From positions 434,001-498,000 of the forward strand of contig CAVWFB010000016.1 of the NCBI GenBank assembly GCA_963754265.1: DNA of 64,000 nt, read 5' to 3'. The position numbers and the translations under genes are program-made. Within the stretch, counting starts at the first letter, position 1, and every line of letters begins with the position of its first letter. A model generated the notes under the pieces. The model was not told where the DNA came from. It made no database searches and worked only from the letters and a program-made list of their open reading frames with translations. Of the stretch, positions 18,932 to 28,113 are shown in pieces. The DNA is from AC-32 sp963754265. GTDB lineage: Bacteria > Actinomycetota > Thermoleophilia > Gaiellales > Gaiellaceae.

Positions 18932-20545
18932 TCAGACGCGTCGAAGCAGCTGCCGCTGCACGACGAGTGGCAGCAGCAGGTCCCGATAGCCGTGATCGTC
19001 GAAGAGCACGGTCAGCTGGTCGCCGTCGTAGCGCTGCACGGTTCCCTCGCCCCAGCGCTCGCTCGTAACGCGCTCGCCCACCGCAAACGGACGCACCGTC
19101 GTTTTGCCGCCCGCGAGCGTGCGGTCGTTGTCGCAGTTGCCGCACGGGCCGGGGTAGTCCTGGCCGAAGTACGAGAGCAGGAAGGATCGGCGACAGCCGG
19201 AGTGCTCGGCGTAGCGCCGCATCATCTCGAGGCGCGAGCGCTCGACCTCGTCTTCACGCGCCGTCTCGGCCTCCGAGGCCGCCATCGCGTCCGCGAGCGT
19301 GAGCGCGCCTGTCCATCGAACCGCCCCACCGGCCTCCCACACGGCCGCCCCGAGATCGACCAGGCGTACGAGCGCGGCCGTCTCGCCCCGTGTGCGGGCG
19401 AGCTCGCCTCCAGTGACGAGCTGGGCGGCAACGCCCGCGACTGCCTCGGTGGAGATCCCGCGTGCCGCGAGGTGGACGGAAGCTCCGAAGTCCTCCTGCC
19501 GGTACAGCAGGCGCGCGTGAGCGGCTCGGCTGTCGCGGCCGGCACGGCCGATTTCCTGGTAGTAGGCGTCGAGCGACGGCGGTGGATCGACGTGCACAAC
19601 CCAGCGCACGTCTGGCTTGTCGATTCCCATTCCGAAGGCCACGGTCGCCGCGACGATTCGAACGGATCCGTCGAGGAAGGCCGCCATCGCCTCGCGCCGC
19701 TCCCGCGGGGTCAGGCCGGCGTGGTAGAGCGCGACGCTGTTCCCTGCCGCGGCGAGGGTGTCGCGCGCCGCTTCGGCGTCGGCGTGGGTCGCGGCGTAGA
19801 CGATCCCCGCGCCGCGGAGCTCGGCCGCCGCCACCTCCAGCTCTCGCTGCTTGTCGGAAGCCGAGCGCACGCCGCGCGCAGAAAGCTCGAGCTGCGGGCG
19901 GTCGAAATCCCCGGTCACGACCTCGGGATCGCGTAGCCCGAGGCGCCGCACGATCTCGCGCTGCACCGGCGGCGCCGCGGTCGCCGTCAGCGCCATTCGA
20001 ACCGGAGCCTCGAGGAGGTCCGCCTGTGCACTCAGCCGCATGTAGTCCGGACGGAAGTCGCGCCCCCACTGGCTGATCAGGTGCGCCTCGTCCACGGCGA
20101 ACAGCCCCGGCCGCGCCCGGCGGAGCGCATCCCGCGTCTGCTCGTTGCCGAGCTGCTCCGGCGAGAGGAAGACGAACGTCTCCGTCCCGCACGAAGCAGC
20201 GAGCGCCGCGGCGTGCTCCCGCGCAGACTGGTGTGAGTTCAGGACGATCGCATCGAGGCTCGCGTCTCGCAGATGCGCGACCTGGTCATCCTGCAGCGCG
20301 ATCAGCGGCGAGACGACGACCGTCGGCCCTTCCAGGAGCAGCCCCGCGAGCTCGTAGATCGCGGACTTGCCGCCGCCGGTCGGCAGGACGGCCAGCACGT
20401 CGCGTCCCGCGACCGCCGCCGTCACGGCTCGCAGCTGACCCGCGCGCAAGCGGCCGAACCCGAACCGAGCGCTCGCAAGCTCGCGAATCGCACCCTCGTC
20501 AGCGGCCGTGTCCAACACGAAGATTCCGGCCCGCGGTGTGCGCAC
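18932..20545 (-). CDS. recQ: ATP-dependent DNA helicase RecQ
   Basis: A 537-residue RecQ helicase. Walker A is VLPTGGGKS (Lys near residue 60), the DEAH box is VDEAHLISQWG, and motifs V-VI lie in ATVAFGMGIDKPDVRWVVHVDPP and YYQEIGRAGRD. The RecQ-Ct zinc site (CRRSFLLSYFG ... CGNCDN) is present; no HRDC domain is seen, so it is a short form. It unwinds 3'-5' in recombination and repair. The start GTG (MRTPRAGIFVLDT) lies in a segment nearly identical to the beginning of the DyP peroxidase gene. An ATG further upstream would overlap the divergent gene's promoter region. Confidence 0.93.
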   Translation of the reverse strand: MRTPRAGIFVLDTAADEGAIRELASARFGFGRLRAGQLRAVTAAVAGRDVLAVLPTGGGKSAIYELAGLLLEGPTVVVSPLIALQDDQVAHLRDASLDAIVLNSHQSAREHAAALAASCGTETFVFLSPEQLGNEQTRDALRRARPGLFAVDEAHLISQWGRDFRPDYMRLSAQADLLEAPVRMALTATAAPPVQREIVRRLGLRDPEVVTGDFDRPQLELSARGVRSASDKQRELEVAAAELRGAGIVYAATHADAEAARDTLAAAGNSVALYHAGLTPRERREAMAAFLDGSVRIVAATVAFGMGIDKPDVRWVVHVDPPPSLDAYYQEIGRAGRDSRAAHARLLYRQEDFGASVHLAARGISTEAVAGVAAQLVTGGELARTRGETAALVRLVDLGAAVWEAGGAVRWTGALTLADAMAASEAETAREDEVERSRLEMMRRYAEHSGCRRSFLLSYFGQDYPGPCGNCDNDRTLAGGKTTVRPFAVGERVTSERWGEGTVQRYDGDQLTVLFDDHGYRDLLLPLVVQRQLLRRV

Positions 20546-20602
20546 GGGAGCTATCGTCGCAGTTCGGCACCGACCCAATCATCGAAAGCGACGGTTACAG
20601 AC

Positions 20603-21385
20603 CTGGCGCACGCGAACCCACTGCCGAAGCTGACTCTCGGAGACACCGACGTGACGCGAATCGGGCTCGGCACCAATCGCCTCGCGCACACACCCGAGAA
20701 CGTGGCGTTCGTCGCAGAGGCCGTCGCTGCCGGGATCAGCCTCATCGACACCGCCCATACGTACACCGGCGGCGAGAGCGAGGAGACGATCGGAGACGCG
20801 CTCTCGCCTGTCCCGGACGGAGTCGTGGTGGCGACGAAAGGCGGGTACAGACCAGGCGAAGGCCGCCCGGAGGTGCTCGCTGCGCAGATCGAAGCGAGCC
20901 TTCGGCGTTTACGCACCGAAACCATCTCGCTCTACTACTTGCACCGGGTCGATGCCGAGACCCCGCTCGAGGAGAGCCTCGCCGTGATCAAGGAATACCG
21001 CGACAGCGGGAAGATCCGGCACATCGGCCTCTCGGAGGTGGACATCGACCAGATCGAACAAGCACGCGCCCTCGTCCCGGTCACGGCGGTCCAGAACCGG
21101 TACAACCTCTCGGAACGGCGCTACGAAGACGTCGTCGACTACTGCGCCGGCCAGGGGATCGTGTTCGTCCCGTTCTTCCCTTTGCGCGGAGACGGCGGGC
21201 GCGCGCTCACCGAGATCGCCGAACGACACCAGGCGACGCCGGCACAGATCACCCTCGCGTGGCTGCTCCGTCGTTCGGAGGCAATGCTGCCGATTCCCGG
21301 CACGCTCTCGCTCGAGCACGCGCGAGAGAACCTCGCGGCGCTCGAGCTCGAGCTGACGGACGAAGAGTTCGAATCCCTGCGTTAG
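20603..21385 (+). CDS. aldo/keto reductase
   Basis: A (beta/alpha)8-barrel aldo/keto reductase of about 260 residues that reduces carbonyls with NADPH. The N-terminal TRIGLGTNRL, the catalytic Asp/Tyr region ISLIDTAHTYTGGESEE, the Lys in VVATKGGY, the His in YYLHRVD and the cofactor-binding end (LPIPGTLSLEHARENL) are all visible. There is no ATG, GTG or TTG near the conserved beginning; CTG at 20603 is the best-placed codon, and the next GTG (20651) would remove the first beta strand. The start is therefore uncertain. The gene is divergent from recQ. Confidence 0.88.
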   Translation: MAHANPLPKLTLGDTDVTRIGLGTNRLAHTPENVAFVAEAVAAGISLIDTAHTYTGGESEETIGDALSPVPDGVVVATKGGYRPGEGRPEVLAAQIEASLRRLRTETISLYYLHRVDAETPLEESLAVIKEYRDSGKIRHIGLSEVDIDQIEQARALVPVTAVQNRYNLSERRYEDVVDYCAGQGIVFVPFFPLRGDGGRALTEIAERHQATPAQITLAWLLRRSEAMLPIPGTLSLEHARENLAALELELTDEEFESLR

Positions 21386-21397
21386 GGGCGCTCGCGC

Positions 21398-21919
21398 CTA
21401 GCCGGCGGCAGCCGGTGTCTTCCGCTCCAGAACCCAGTCCGGCCGCACGAAATGGCACGTGTAGCCGTTGGGGTACCGCTCCAGGTAGTCCTGGTGCTCG
21501 GGCTCGGCCTCCCAGAACGCCCCCGCCGGCGCGACCTCGGTGACGACCTTGCTCGGCCAGCGGCCAGAGGCCTCGACGTCGGCGATCGTCTCGTCGGCGA
21601 CGCGGCGCTGCTCGTCATCGGTATAGAAGATCGCCGAGCGGTAGCTCGTCCCGATGTCGTTGCCCTGACGGTTGAGCGTCGTCGGATCGTGGATCTGGAA
21701 GAAGAACTCGAGGATGTCCCGGTACGAGGTCTGTGTGGGATCGAAGGTGATCTCGATCGCCTCCGCGTGCCCCTCGTGGTTGCGGTAGGTCGCATTCTGG
21801 ACCTCGCCGCCGGTGTACCCGACCCTGGTGGAGACCACGCCCGGGAGCTTCCGGATGAGGTCCTGCATGCCCCAGAAGCACCCTCCGGCCAGGATTGCCT
21901 TCTCTACTGACTGATTCAC
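21398..21919 (-). CDS. msrA: peptide methionine sulfoxide reductase MsrA
   Basis: A 173-residue MsrA that repairs methionine-S-sulfoxide in proteins using thioredoxin. The catalytic motif GGCFWG (Cys14) and the downstream GYTGGEVQNATYRNHEGHAE and AIFYTDDEQR segments are diagnostic. The resolving Cys near the C-terminus seen in many MsrA is not obvious beyond GYTCHF. The GTG start is chosen because GGGAGG lies nine bases before it. It converges on the aldo/keto reductase gene with only 12 bases between stops. Confidence 0.95.
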   Translation of the reverse strand: MNQSVEKAILAGGCFWGMQDLIRKLPGVVSTRVGYTGGEVQNATYRNHEGHAEAIEITFDPTQTSYRDILEFFFQIHDPTTLNRQGNDIGTSYRSAIFYTDDEQRRVADETIADVEASGRWPSKVVTEVAPAGAFWEAEPEHQDYLERYPNGYTCHFVRPDWVLERKTPAAAG

Positions 21920-22063
21920 TTCGTTCAAGCCTCCCTTTTCGGCCTCATTCCGATTCAACCCGACACAACGTAGCGATCTCCAAGCCTGTTCCCGCGGCGG
22001 CCGCAAGCAGACCCAGCGGATGGGCCGCCCTGCTCGGCCGGGCTAGCGGAGGGCGCCGCGGAT

Positions 22064-22399
22064 CTACGAGTCGGGCCTGGGACGAACCGGTGAGTCGACG
22101 CAGACAACCCGCGCCGGCTCGTCCCCGATGACTTCGTAGCTGTGCGCGGTTCCGGCAGGCGTGACGATCACGTCTCCGGGCCCCGTGTCCCGCGTCTCTC
22201 CCTCGACCGTCCAGCGCATGCGTCCGGATCGGATGGCGATGACGTGATCCTGGGGCGGGTCGTGAACGTGCATCTCCTTCACCTGCCCGACCGGATGCGT
22301 CACGAGATGGACCTCGACGTGGTCGAGCCAGATCCCCTCGTCGTCATCGGTTGGCCGGACGAATTTGCTGTAGTCGGTCTTGTCGGTGATCTTGACCAT
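22064..22399 (-). CDS. small cupin protein
   Basis: A 111-residue single-domain cupin. Motif 1 (GQVKEMHVHDPPQDHVIAIRSG) has three His candidates, and motif 2 (GDVIVTPAGTAHSYEVIG) has one. A Glu ligand is not obvious, and the substrate is unknown. The ATG at 22399 follows a strong site (GGGAGGAG) and excludes 20 extra residues encoded by the open frame upstream. It is divergent from the merR-like gene. Confidence 0.78.
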   Translation of the reverse strand: MVKITDKTDYSKFVRPTDDDEGIWLDHVEVHLVTHPVGQVKEMHVHDPPQDHVIAIRSGRMRWTVEGETRDTGPGDVIVTPAGTAHSYEVIGDEPARVVCVDSPVRPRPDS

Positions 22400-22485
22400 C
22401 GCACTCCTCCCAGTCGAGATCTCGATGCTACGAGCCGGCGACCGGTTGTCGCACTGCATCGAAAAACGAGTCTCTCGCTGATCGG

Positions 22486-22517
22486 TTGATTTCCGTACCT
22501 AGGTACGGGTTTATAGT
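22486..22517 (+). promoter_or_regulatory. MerR-type promoter with palindromic operator
   Basis: A -35 box TTGATT (22486-22491) and a -10 box TATAGT (22512-22517) are separated by 20 bases, longer than the normal 17. The spacer holds a perfect 16-base palindrome CCGTACCTAGGTACGG (22493-22508). This is the classic layout of MerR-family operators, where the regulator twists an over-long spacer. The start codon follows 7 bases after the -10 box, so the transcript would be leaderless and autoregulated. Confidence 0.8.
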
Positions 22518-22524
22518 CAGCGGC

Positions 22525-23938
22525 GTGAGAGTCGGCGAGGTCGCGGAACGCGCAGGAGTGAACGTCGAGACACTGCGCTACTACGAACGGAGGGGGCTGC
22601 TGCCGACGCCGGATCGCACGCCGCAGCGGGCACCGCCGCTACGACGAGGAGACGGTGCGCTTCCTTGGTGCGATCAAGGAGGCACAGGCCGTCGGTTTCA
22701 CGCTGGCAGAGATCGCCGAGTACCTGCGAGCGGCACGCCGCTCGACTGCGCCGTCGGAGGCGCTGCGGGTGCGAATGGCGGCGAAGATCGACCAGATCGA
22801 CGCGCGGATCGCGGCGCTGCGGCGCATGCGCGATGAACTCGCACGCGTCGTCGGCTGCGCCTGCACCTCGCTCGACCACTGCACCTGCGGCGCCGCCTAC
22901 CTCGTCCGCCGCGGCGGCGCGCCCACGTCGCGGCCTCCGCTGCTCCACATCACCAACGGCGAAAGCGCCGGCAACACCCTTCGGCAGACCACACTCGGCG
23001 GCGCCGTGCTGCCCTGGCAGGACGTGCTCCACGAGGGGCCGGTGCCGGCGCTGCCGCGGCAGGAGCTGCTGCGCACACGCGCCCGCTTCCTCGCCGACTG
23101 CGGCTGGGGCCGCCAGCAGGCGCTGCTCTCCTCGTTCGAGCGGCGCGACCGGCAGCTGCTCGAGGCGCTCCGCGACGACCTCCAGGTGGTGCTCTGGTTC
23201 GAACACGACCTCTACGATCAGCTCCAACTCCTCGACGTGCTCGCGCTCGCGCACACCGAGGAGGCCGCGCCCGAGCTGATCGTCGTCGGCTCCTTCCCCG
23301 GCAAGCCATCGTTCGCCGGTCTCGGCGAGTTGACAGCGAGCGAGCTCGAGACACTCTGGCCCTCCCGCGGCCGCGCGACACCGGCCGCGCTCGAGGCGGC
23401 CACGAGCGCCTGGGCCGCCCTCCAGGCGCCGGAGCCCACCACACTGGCCGAGTGGGCGACGCGCGACACCACGCAGCTGCCGTTTCTCGCCCCCGCGCTG
23501 CGGCGGTTGCTCGAGGAGCTGCCCGCGCCGGCAGACGGGCTCTCGGGGACAGAACGACGCGCGCTCCAAGCGGTCGCCGCCGGCGCGCACTCACCTCCCG
23601 CCGCCTTCGTTGCAGCGCAACGACTCGAGGACGCGCCCTTCCTCGGCGACTCCTGGTTCTACCGAGCCCTCTCAGCACTCGGGCAGGGAAAGACGAGGCT
23701 CCTCGAAACCGACGACGGCACACCACTTCCCCCGCCTCCTCCGCTCAGCGACAGCCAGCACTTCGCACGCCTCCGGCTGCGGCTGACAGCAACCGGAGAA
23801 CACACGCTTCGCGGCGAAGCCGACCGAGTCGAGCTCCTCGACGTCGACCGCTGGATCGGCGGCACCCACATCACGCCCGACAACACCTGGCGATGGGACA
23901 CCACCGAACTGAAGCTCGTTCGACCATCTCGAAGCTAG
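22525..23938 (+). pseudogene. MerR-family regulator fused to a DUF1835-like protein, frameshifted
   Basis: The GTG at 22525 begins a MerR DNA-binding domain (MRVGEVAERAGVNVETLRYYERRGLLP). Near 22,624 the frame breaks. The expected PSGHRRYDEETVRFLGA continues in the +1 frame (open 22655-23938), consistent with one inserted C. The second part completes the MerR dimerisation helix and a Cys-rich metal-binding end (VGCACTSLDHCTCGAAYL). Without any stop or start it then runs into a DUF1835-like protein of about 330 residues (LLHITNGESAGNTLRQ ... VLPWQDVLHEGPVP). A real fusion or the loss of a stop codon is possible. One corrected base would give a 470-residue MerR-DUF1835 protein. Confidence 0.75.
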
Positions 23939-24031
23939 GCAGCGGGCCTCAGAAACGAAGCGACCACCGGTGCCCTACACTCGCGGCACCGGCCTACCTG
24001 AGCCGACGTCCGCGACCGAGGGATCCATACA

Positions 24032-24697
24032 TTGCCGTCTGATTCTCCGCCCGCGGTTTCACGCTTCTCGCGCGACCGTGTCTCCTCGGCGGGGAAGAGT
24101 GCGGGCGTCAACGCCCGGAAGGCAACTGACGCGCTCGTGGAGCTCGTCGCCGGGCTCGCCGACCAGGCGATCGACCGCATGTTGCTCACCGGCGAGCGCG
24201 TCACCTCTGCCGCCGATGGCAAGCGACTCCTCGCCGGCGAAGCCGACACAGAGGCGCTCGCCGGCGATATCCAACGGGTCGTCGTACTCGCTGTGCCCGT
24301 CGCCCGCACGCTCGCACGGGGAGCTCGTTTCACGAAGGTGCCATGGGTGATTGTCGCCTCGAGCGCCGTCTCGATCGGGCTCGCCGTCCGCACGGGCGTG
24401 CGCGAACTGCAGGTGCTCGCCTCGCTCGTAGCCCACCGACTCGAGCAGGCGGGCGCGCCCAGCGATCCGGCGCTCGTAAAGAAGCTGGCAGTCGACCTGT
24501 ATCTCCATCCGAAGCGCTCTCCTGACCCCGCCGACCGCAGGCTGCGCCTTGTTCGACTCACCCGCAAGTGGGTGGTGAGCGGCGCCTTCGGCCGGAAGAC
24601 GTCGAAGCGAGCCGCAAGGGCGCTCGACGCCGCGGAGCGACTCGACGCTGCAGCGCTCTCCGCGCGCTGGGCGACACAGCGCCGGCGCCGGCGCTAG
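24032..24697 (+). CDS. conserved hypothetical protein, helical, membrane-associated
   Basis: A 221-residue protein with a moderately hydrophobic central region (RVVVLAVPVARTLARG, then VPWVIVASSAVSIGLAVR) and very basic ends (KWVVSGAFGRKTSKRAARA and a poly-Arg tail). I do not recognise a Pfam domain with certainty. The best start is the TTG at 24032, nine bases after a GAGGG site; a TACACT -10-like box lies at 23976-23981. It follows the MerR-DUF1835 gene by 93 bases on the same strand and converges on the YCII gene. Confidence 0.6.
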   Translation: MPSDSPPAVSRFSRDRVSSAGKSAGVNARKATDALVELVAGLADQAIDRMLLTGERVTSAADGKRLLAGEADTEALAGDIQRVVVLAVPVARTLARGARFTKVPWVIVASSAVSIGLAVRTGVRELQVLASLVAHRLEQAGAPSDPALVKKLAVDLYLHPKRSPDPADRRLRLVRLTRKWVVSGAFGRKTSKRAARALDAAERLDAAALSARWATQRRRRR

Positions 24698-24703
24698 TCG
24701 CCG

Positions 24704-25069
24704 CTACCTCGTCTCCTCGCCGGCGGCCTCGGCCATCGATCGCGGCGCCGGCACGTTCTCGAAGAGGACATTGCCCGCGGGAACCATCCAGGTCATCACC
24801 TCGACCGCGAGCCGGCCGGCCTGTACCGCCGGGTCCTCGTTGCTGAGCCGGCGCGCCGTCTCGGGGTCGCACGTCATGATCGAGATGCCGCGCAGGCGCT
24901 CGTCGTCCTGATCGACGAGCGGCCCTCCGCCGACGAGGTAGCCGCGGTCGCGCAGATCGGCCCGGAAGGCGAGATGCCGGTCCTGGAGCTCGGCCGCCTC
25001 CTCGTCGGTGAGCTCGGGCGCGTCGGGCCGAAGCACCAGCAGTACGAGCGTGTGCCGGTCGAACTGCAT
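24704..25069 (-). CDS. YCII-related (YciI-like) protein
   Basis: A 121-residue dimeric alpha+beta-barrel-type protein. LVLLVLRPDAPELTDEEAAELQDRHLAFRADLRDRG and GPLVDQDDERLRGISIMTCDPETARRL follow the pattern of YCII domains, including the conserved His and the Asp of the putative active site. The function is unknown; the family includes dehydrochlorinase-like enzymes. The ATG at 25069 lies six bases after TCTAAT and has no ribosome-binding site. Confidence 0.75.
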   Translation of the reverse strand: MQFDRHTLVLLVLRPDAPELTDEEAAELQDRHLAFRADLRDRGYLVGGGPLVDQDDERLRGISIMTCDPETARRLSNEDPAVQAGRLAVEVMTWMVPAGNVLFENVPAPRSMAEAAGEETR

Positions 25070-25192
25070 CCGGGAATTAGACCAGGCTCTGGAGAAACGG
25101 TGTCAGAGGCCGATTTCTGTCAAGGCTAGAACGTGCCGACGCTGCCACTTTCGTTCCACAACGTCGCCGATGCCGGGTCTTACGGGCCAGCT

Positions 25193-26284
25193 CTAAGCAC
25201 CACAGAAGGATGCGTCCAGGAGCCCTCTCAGCGCGGCGCCGGCCGACGGCGACAGCGGGAAACTGTTGCTCATCGCGACGACACGGCGCCGGCCATCACG
25301 GCTGCTCCAGGCGGCGGAGACGGTACCGAGCAGGGCGCCGGTGTGGCCGATGGCGGTACCGCAGGGCGTGTGGAAGGCAGCGAGCCCAAGCCCGTAGCGC
25401 GACCCGGGCGCCGGGCGCATGAGCTCGAGCAGGCGGGGCGGAAGCAGGCGGCCCTGAAGGAGAACACCGAAGAAACGCGAGAGATCGGACGCGGTGGAGA
25501 CGATCGAGCCGGCGGCCCAGGCCCAGGATGTGGTCACGGTACTGCGGTCACGCGCGGTCGCGAGACTACCGACGATGCCGTCGTGCTCACTCGGGGCATA
25601 GCCGTGGGCGTAACCGCCGCTGTTCCGGAGGTGGGGCGCGAAAGTCGTGTCCTCGAGCCTGAGCGGCGCGAAGATCCGCCGGCGGAGCTGGCGCTCGAGA
25701 CTGATCCCGGTGACGCGCTCGACCACCATGCCGAGGAGGACGTAGTTCGTGCTGGCGTAGGCGAAACGCTCGCCGGGCCGAGCGACCGGACCCTCGGCCA
25801 ACGCCACTCCCACCAGCTCGCGCGGCGTCCACTGGCGCCGCGGCTGGGCCACCGTCCGGCGTATGAAATCTGGGTCGTCTGCGTAGTCGGCGAGCCCCGA
25901 CGTATGCGCGAGCAGCTGTCGGACGGTGATTCGGCGTCCGCTCGGGACGAGGCCGGGCAACCAACGCTCGAGCGTGTCGTTGAGCCCTAGCCGGTGCTCG
26001 TCGACGAGTTGGAGCACGACGACCGCAACGAACGTCTTCGTGATGCTGCCTATGCGGAAACGATCATGGGCGCGGAGCGGTACGCGTCCCTCCAGCACGG
26101 CGAGACCGCTGGTCTCCTCGCGTCGCGAGGAACCGTCATCGACGAGAACGAGGGCGCCCGGACTTCCCGCCTCGACGACCGTTTCGGGCGACGGTTTGTC
26201 CGGGCCGGTTCGGAGGGCGATACCGCCGATGATGATCGCCAAGGACCCCGCGGTCGCTAGCGCAATCAGAGCGACCGCCTTCAC
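25193..26284 (-). CDS. serine beta-lactamase-like hydrolase
   Basis: A class C beta-lactamase/D-Ala-D-Ala-carboxypeptidase-like protein of about 363 residues with an N-terminal membrane anchor or signal (MKAVALIALATAGSLAIIIGG). The nucleophile motif SITK and the late HTG motif (GHTGALLG) are present. The YxN motif reads YAST, so the expected Asn is Ser here, which may shift substrate preference. It probably acts outside the membrane on peptides or esters. The GTG at 26284 is preferred because GAGAGG lies seven bases upstream; GTG 26299 and TTG 26344 are alternatives. Confidence 0.82.
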   Translation of the reverse strand: MKAVALIALATAGSLAIIIGGIALRTGPDKPSPETVVEAGSPGALVLVDDGSSRREETSGLAVLEGRVPLRAHDRFRIGSITKTFVAVVVLQLVDEHRLGLNDTLERWLPGLVPSGRRITVRQLLAHTSGLADYADDPDFIRRTVAQPRRQWTPRELVGVALAEGPVARPGERFAYASTNYVLLGMVVERVTGISLERQLRRRIFAPLRLEDTTFAPHLRNSGGYAHGYAPSEHDGIVGSLATARDRSTVTTSWAWAAGSIVSTASDLSRFFGVLLQGRLLPPRLLELMRPAPGSRYGLGLAAFHTPCGTAIGHTGALLGTVSAAWSSRDGRRRVVAMSNSFPLSPSAGAALRGLLDASFCGA

Positions 26285-26362
26285 GCCTATGCCTCTCACT
26301 GTCCACAGCGTACGCCGCCTTCTCCCGGAGGCCGAAGGCGACAAAACCTCGGCCGGCGGGCA

Positions 26363-26388
26363 TGGAGGCAGCGGGAATCGAACCCGCG
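26363..26388 (-). repeat. copy A of the ssrA 3' end (att-like remnant)
   Basis: These 26 bases match the end of the tmRNA gene (33149-33174), including the T-arm and the discriminator base, at 25 of 26 positions and in the same orientation. No acceptor 5' strand, D-arm or anticodon arm lies upstream, so it is not a tRNA gene. It is best read as a duplicated attachment-site fragment. Confidence 0.65.
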
Positions 26389-26489
26389 CAAGATTTCAAC
26401 CAGACGAGCGGCCCACTGGGGGCCTCAAGCGGCCGCCAGCAGGGACGCGCACTCGACAAGGCTGCGCGTCACCCTTGGCACGCATCCGT

Positions 26490-27885
26490 TCAGCGCGGTG
26501 AGATCTGAATCGGTACTCGTACGAGGTCGCGATCCAGTGTCTGCTGGCAGTCGGTGTAGTGGAATTGCGTGAAGTAGAGGTATACCGTCTTGCCAACGGT
26601 CTGAAAGTTGCGTGACGTGCTCTTCGGGTCGATCACCGACGGGTATGCGATCGGATCGGGATCGCCGCATTGGTAGTTCCAGGTGATCTGCGCCGCGAGG
26701 AACAGTTTTGGCGGAGTCCAATGAAGCAGGTCCGGCGAGAGCGAGAAGTAAGCTCCTCCGACCGCCTGGCCGACGAGAAGCCATTGTCTTGCCTCCGTGC
26801 TGTAGGTGAGGCTGTTCGGCTGTAGGTCCCCCGGTTGCTGCCGCGACACCGGGGCGCAGAGGTGCGCCGCGGGGGCCTGGTTTGATGTGTACGGATCGAC
26901 GAACGTCATCGCGAAGGAGCTTCCTCCGCTCCACGCTCGCCACGATCCCGGGTCGCCAAGATCTTTCGTGCGGATCAGACAGTTGCCGACGTACGACTCC
27001 CGCACATTTACGTAAACGAGGGCGTAGTAGAAGCCATCGCGCTCGTTGTGGACGATGTTGCTCGGCGAAAAGATGCCGGTCGGCCCGTCCCCGGGAACGT
27101 AGCGGTACGGCACGCTTGCGACGAGCCGCCGCGGCGGGACGTCCACATACGTTGCGCCCCCGTCGGTGGACACCGCCAGGGTGACCGCGTTGTACCAGCA
27201 CTTGACGTCGTACGTGACAGTCGCGCACTGGCCCGGGCGTTCCCAGGCGTGGTATTCGTCGTGAACCAAGGCGTACACCGTCTTCCCGTCGAGCGTGTAG
27301 GGAGCGGCGATCCACTCGTGGTCGTCGAAGGCGGCGGGATCGGGGTTGAGGTCGGATCCGAGGATGACAGAGCAGCTGTGCATCAGGTGATCGAGATCCG
27401 CGCCGACGAATCGCCGGTTGGTGTCATCAGCGGAGATCAGCTGAACGCGGCCGTCTGCATCCCGAAACGCACGTGCCGGCAGGTCCGGGATGTCTGGCTC
27501 TGTGCAACGGTCAGTCGTCCAGTCGAACACCACCTGCGGCCCACCGACTGCCTTCATGCTCACCGATCGCGGAGGCGGTGGCGGATGGCTTCAACCGCCT
27601 GAGTCGCCCCGTGGCGTCACAGTGGAATCGATAGCGGCGGTATTGACGTTCAAGCCGCCGCTTACAGCGCTGACCGGCCTTGAGACAGACGTGCTTGCCT
27701 GCGATCCGGGCGGGGACGGCGCCATGCGAGCAAGGCTTCGTAGTGGCGTTTGGTGCGCTTGCTCGTCCCGTTCGCGTCTCGAAAGCGAAGGCCGCCGCGG
27801 CCACCAGAATGGGAATCGTGAGCGCGAGTATTAAAGGACGTGGCCTCAAGGGCCTCCCAGTGATGTAGAAGACGAACGATGGCAA
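26490..27885 (-). pseudogene. secreted protein of unknown function, frameshifted in the linker
   Basis: An N-terminal frame (27511-27885) encodes a signal sequence or anchor (LILALTIPILVAAAAFAFE) and a Cys domain (KPCSHGAVPARIAGKHVCLKAG ... CKRRL ... RFHC). A second frame (26490-27563, 357 residues from an internal GTG) encodes a beta-rich domain (QVVFDWTTDRC, NPDPAAFDDHEWIAAPYT, ALVHDEYHAWE) that resembles glycosidase-like beta propellers. Near 27,590 the second frame reads HPPPPPRSV, which would be a natural proline-rich linker after the first. The two are therefore probably one gene split by a single-base shift. The second piece alone has no export signal. Enzyme activity is unproven. Confidence 0.65.
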
Positions 27886-27972
27886 GCGCAGCTCGCCGGG
27901 TCAATCCAAGAAGAGCCGGACGAGTGAAGTGTTATCGCCCGGCTCCGTTCACGGCTTGGTTGAGCCGAAGGA

Positions 27973-28002
27973 GGAGGCGGCGGGAATCGAACCCGCGTCC
28001 GC
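27973..28002 (-). repeat. copy B of the ssrA 3' end (att-like remnant)
   Basis: These 30 bases are identical to 33150-33179, the T-arm and 3' acceptor strand of the tmRNA gene, in the same orientation. The flanks differ immediately on both sides. No tRNA-like 5' half is present. The copy marks the left edge of a 5.2-kb segment that ends at ssrA. Confidence 0.8.
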
Positions 28003-28113
28003 GGCGAGGCGGTTCTGGTGAAGAGCGACCTCCTCCAGATGCTCGTGTCTTCGGAATGCTTCAAAGAGAGTCGCGCCGTAAGCGCCAGCTCGCCGGCTTT
28101 TCGCGAAGACATG

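Noticed and set aside
21386..21400. Hairpin between the aldo/keto reductase and msrA
   Set aside because: The GGCGC/GCGCC stem is only 4-5 base pairs with a 2-base loop, too weak to call a terminator.
26363..26388. Possible tRNA gene at copy A
   Set aside because: Only the T-arm and 3' acceptor strand are present. No pairing 5' acceptor strand, D-arm or anticodon arm could be found within 100 bases.
27930..28040. Possible tRNA or second tmRNA at copy B
   Set aside because: GGAGGAG upstream could pair with CTCCTCC, but the D and anticodon arms do not form and the spacing is about 67 bases. Identity with ssrA explains the sequence better.
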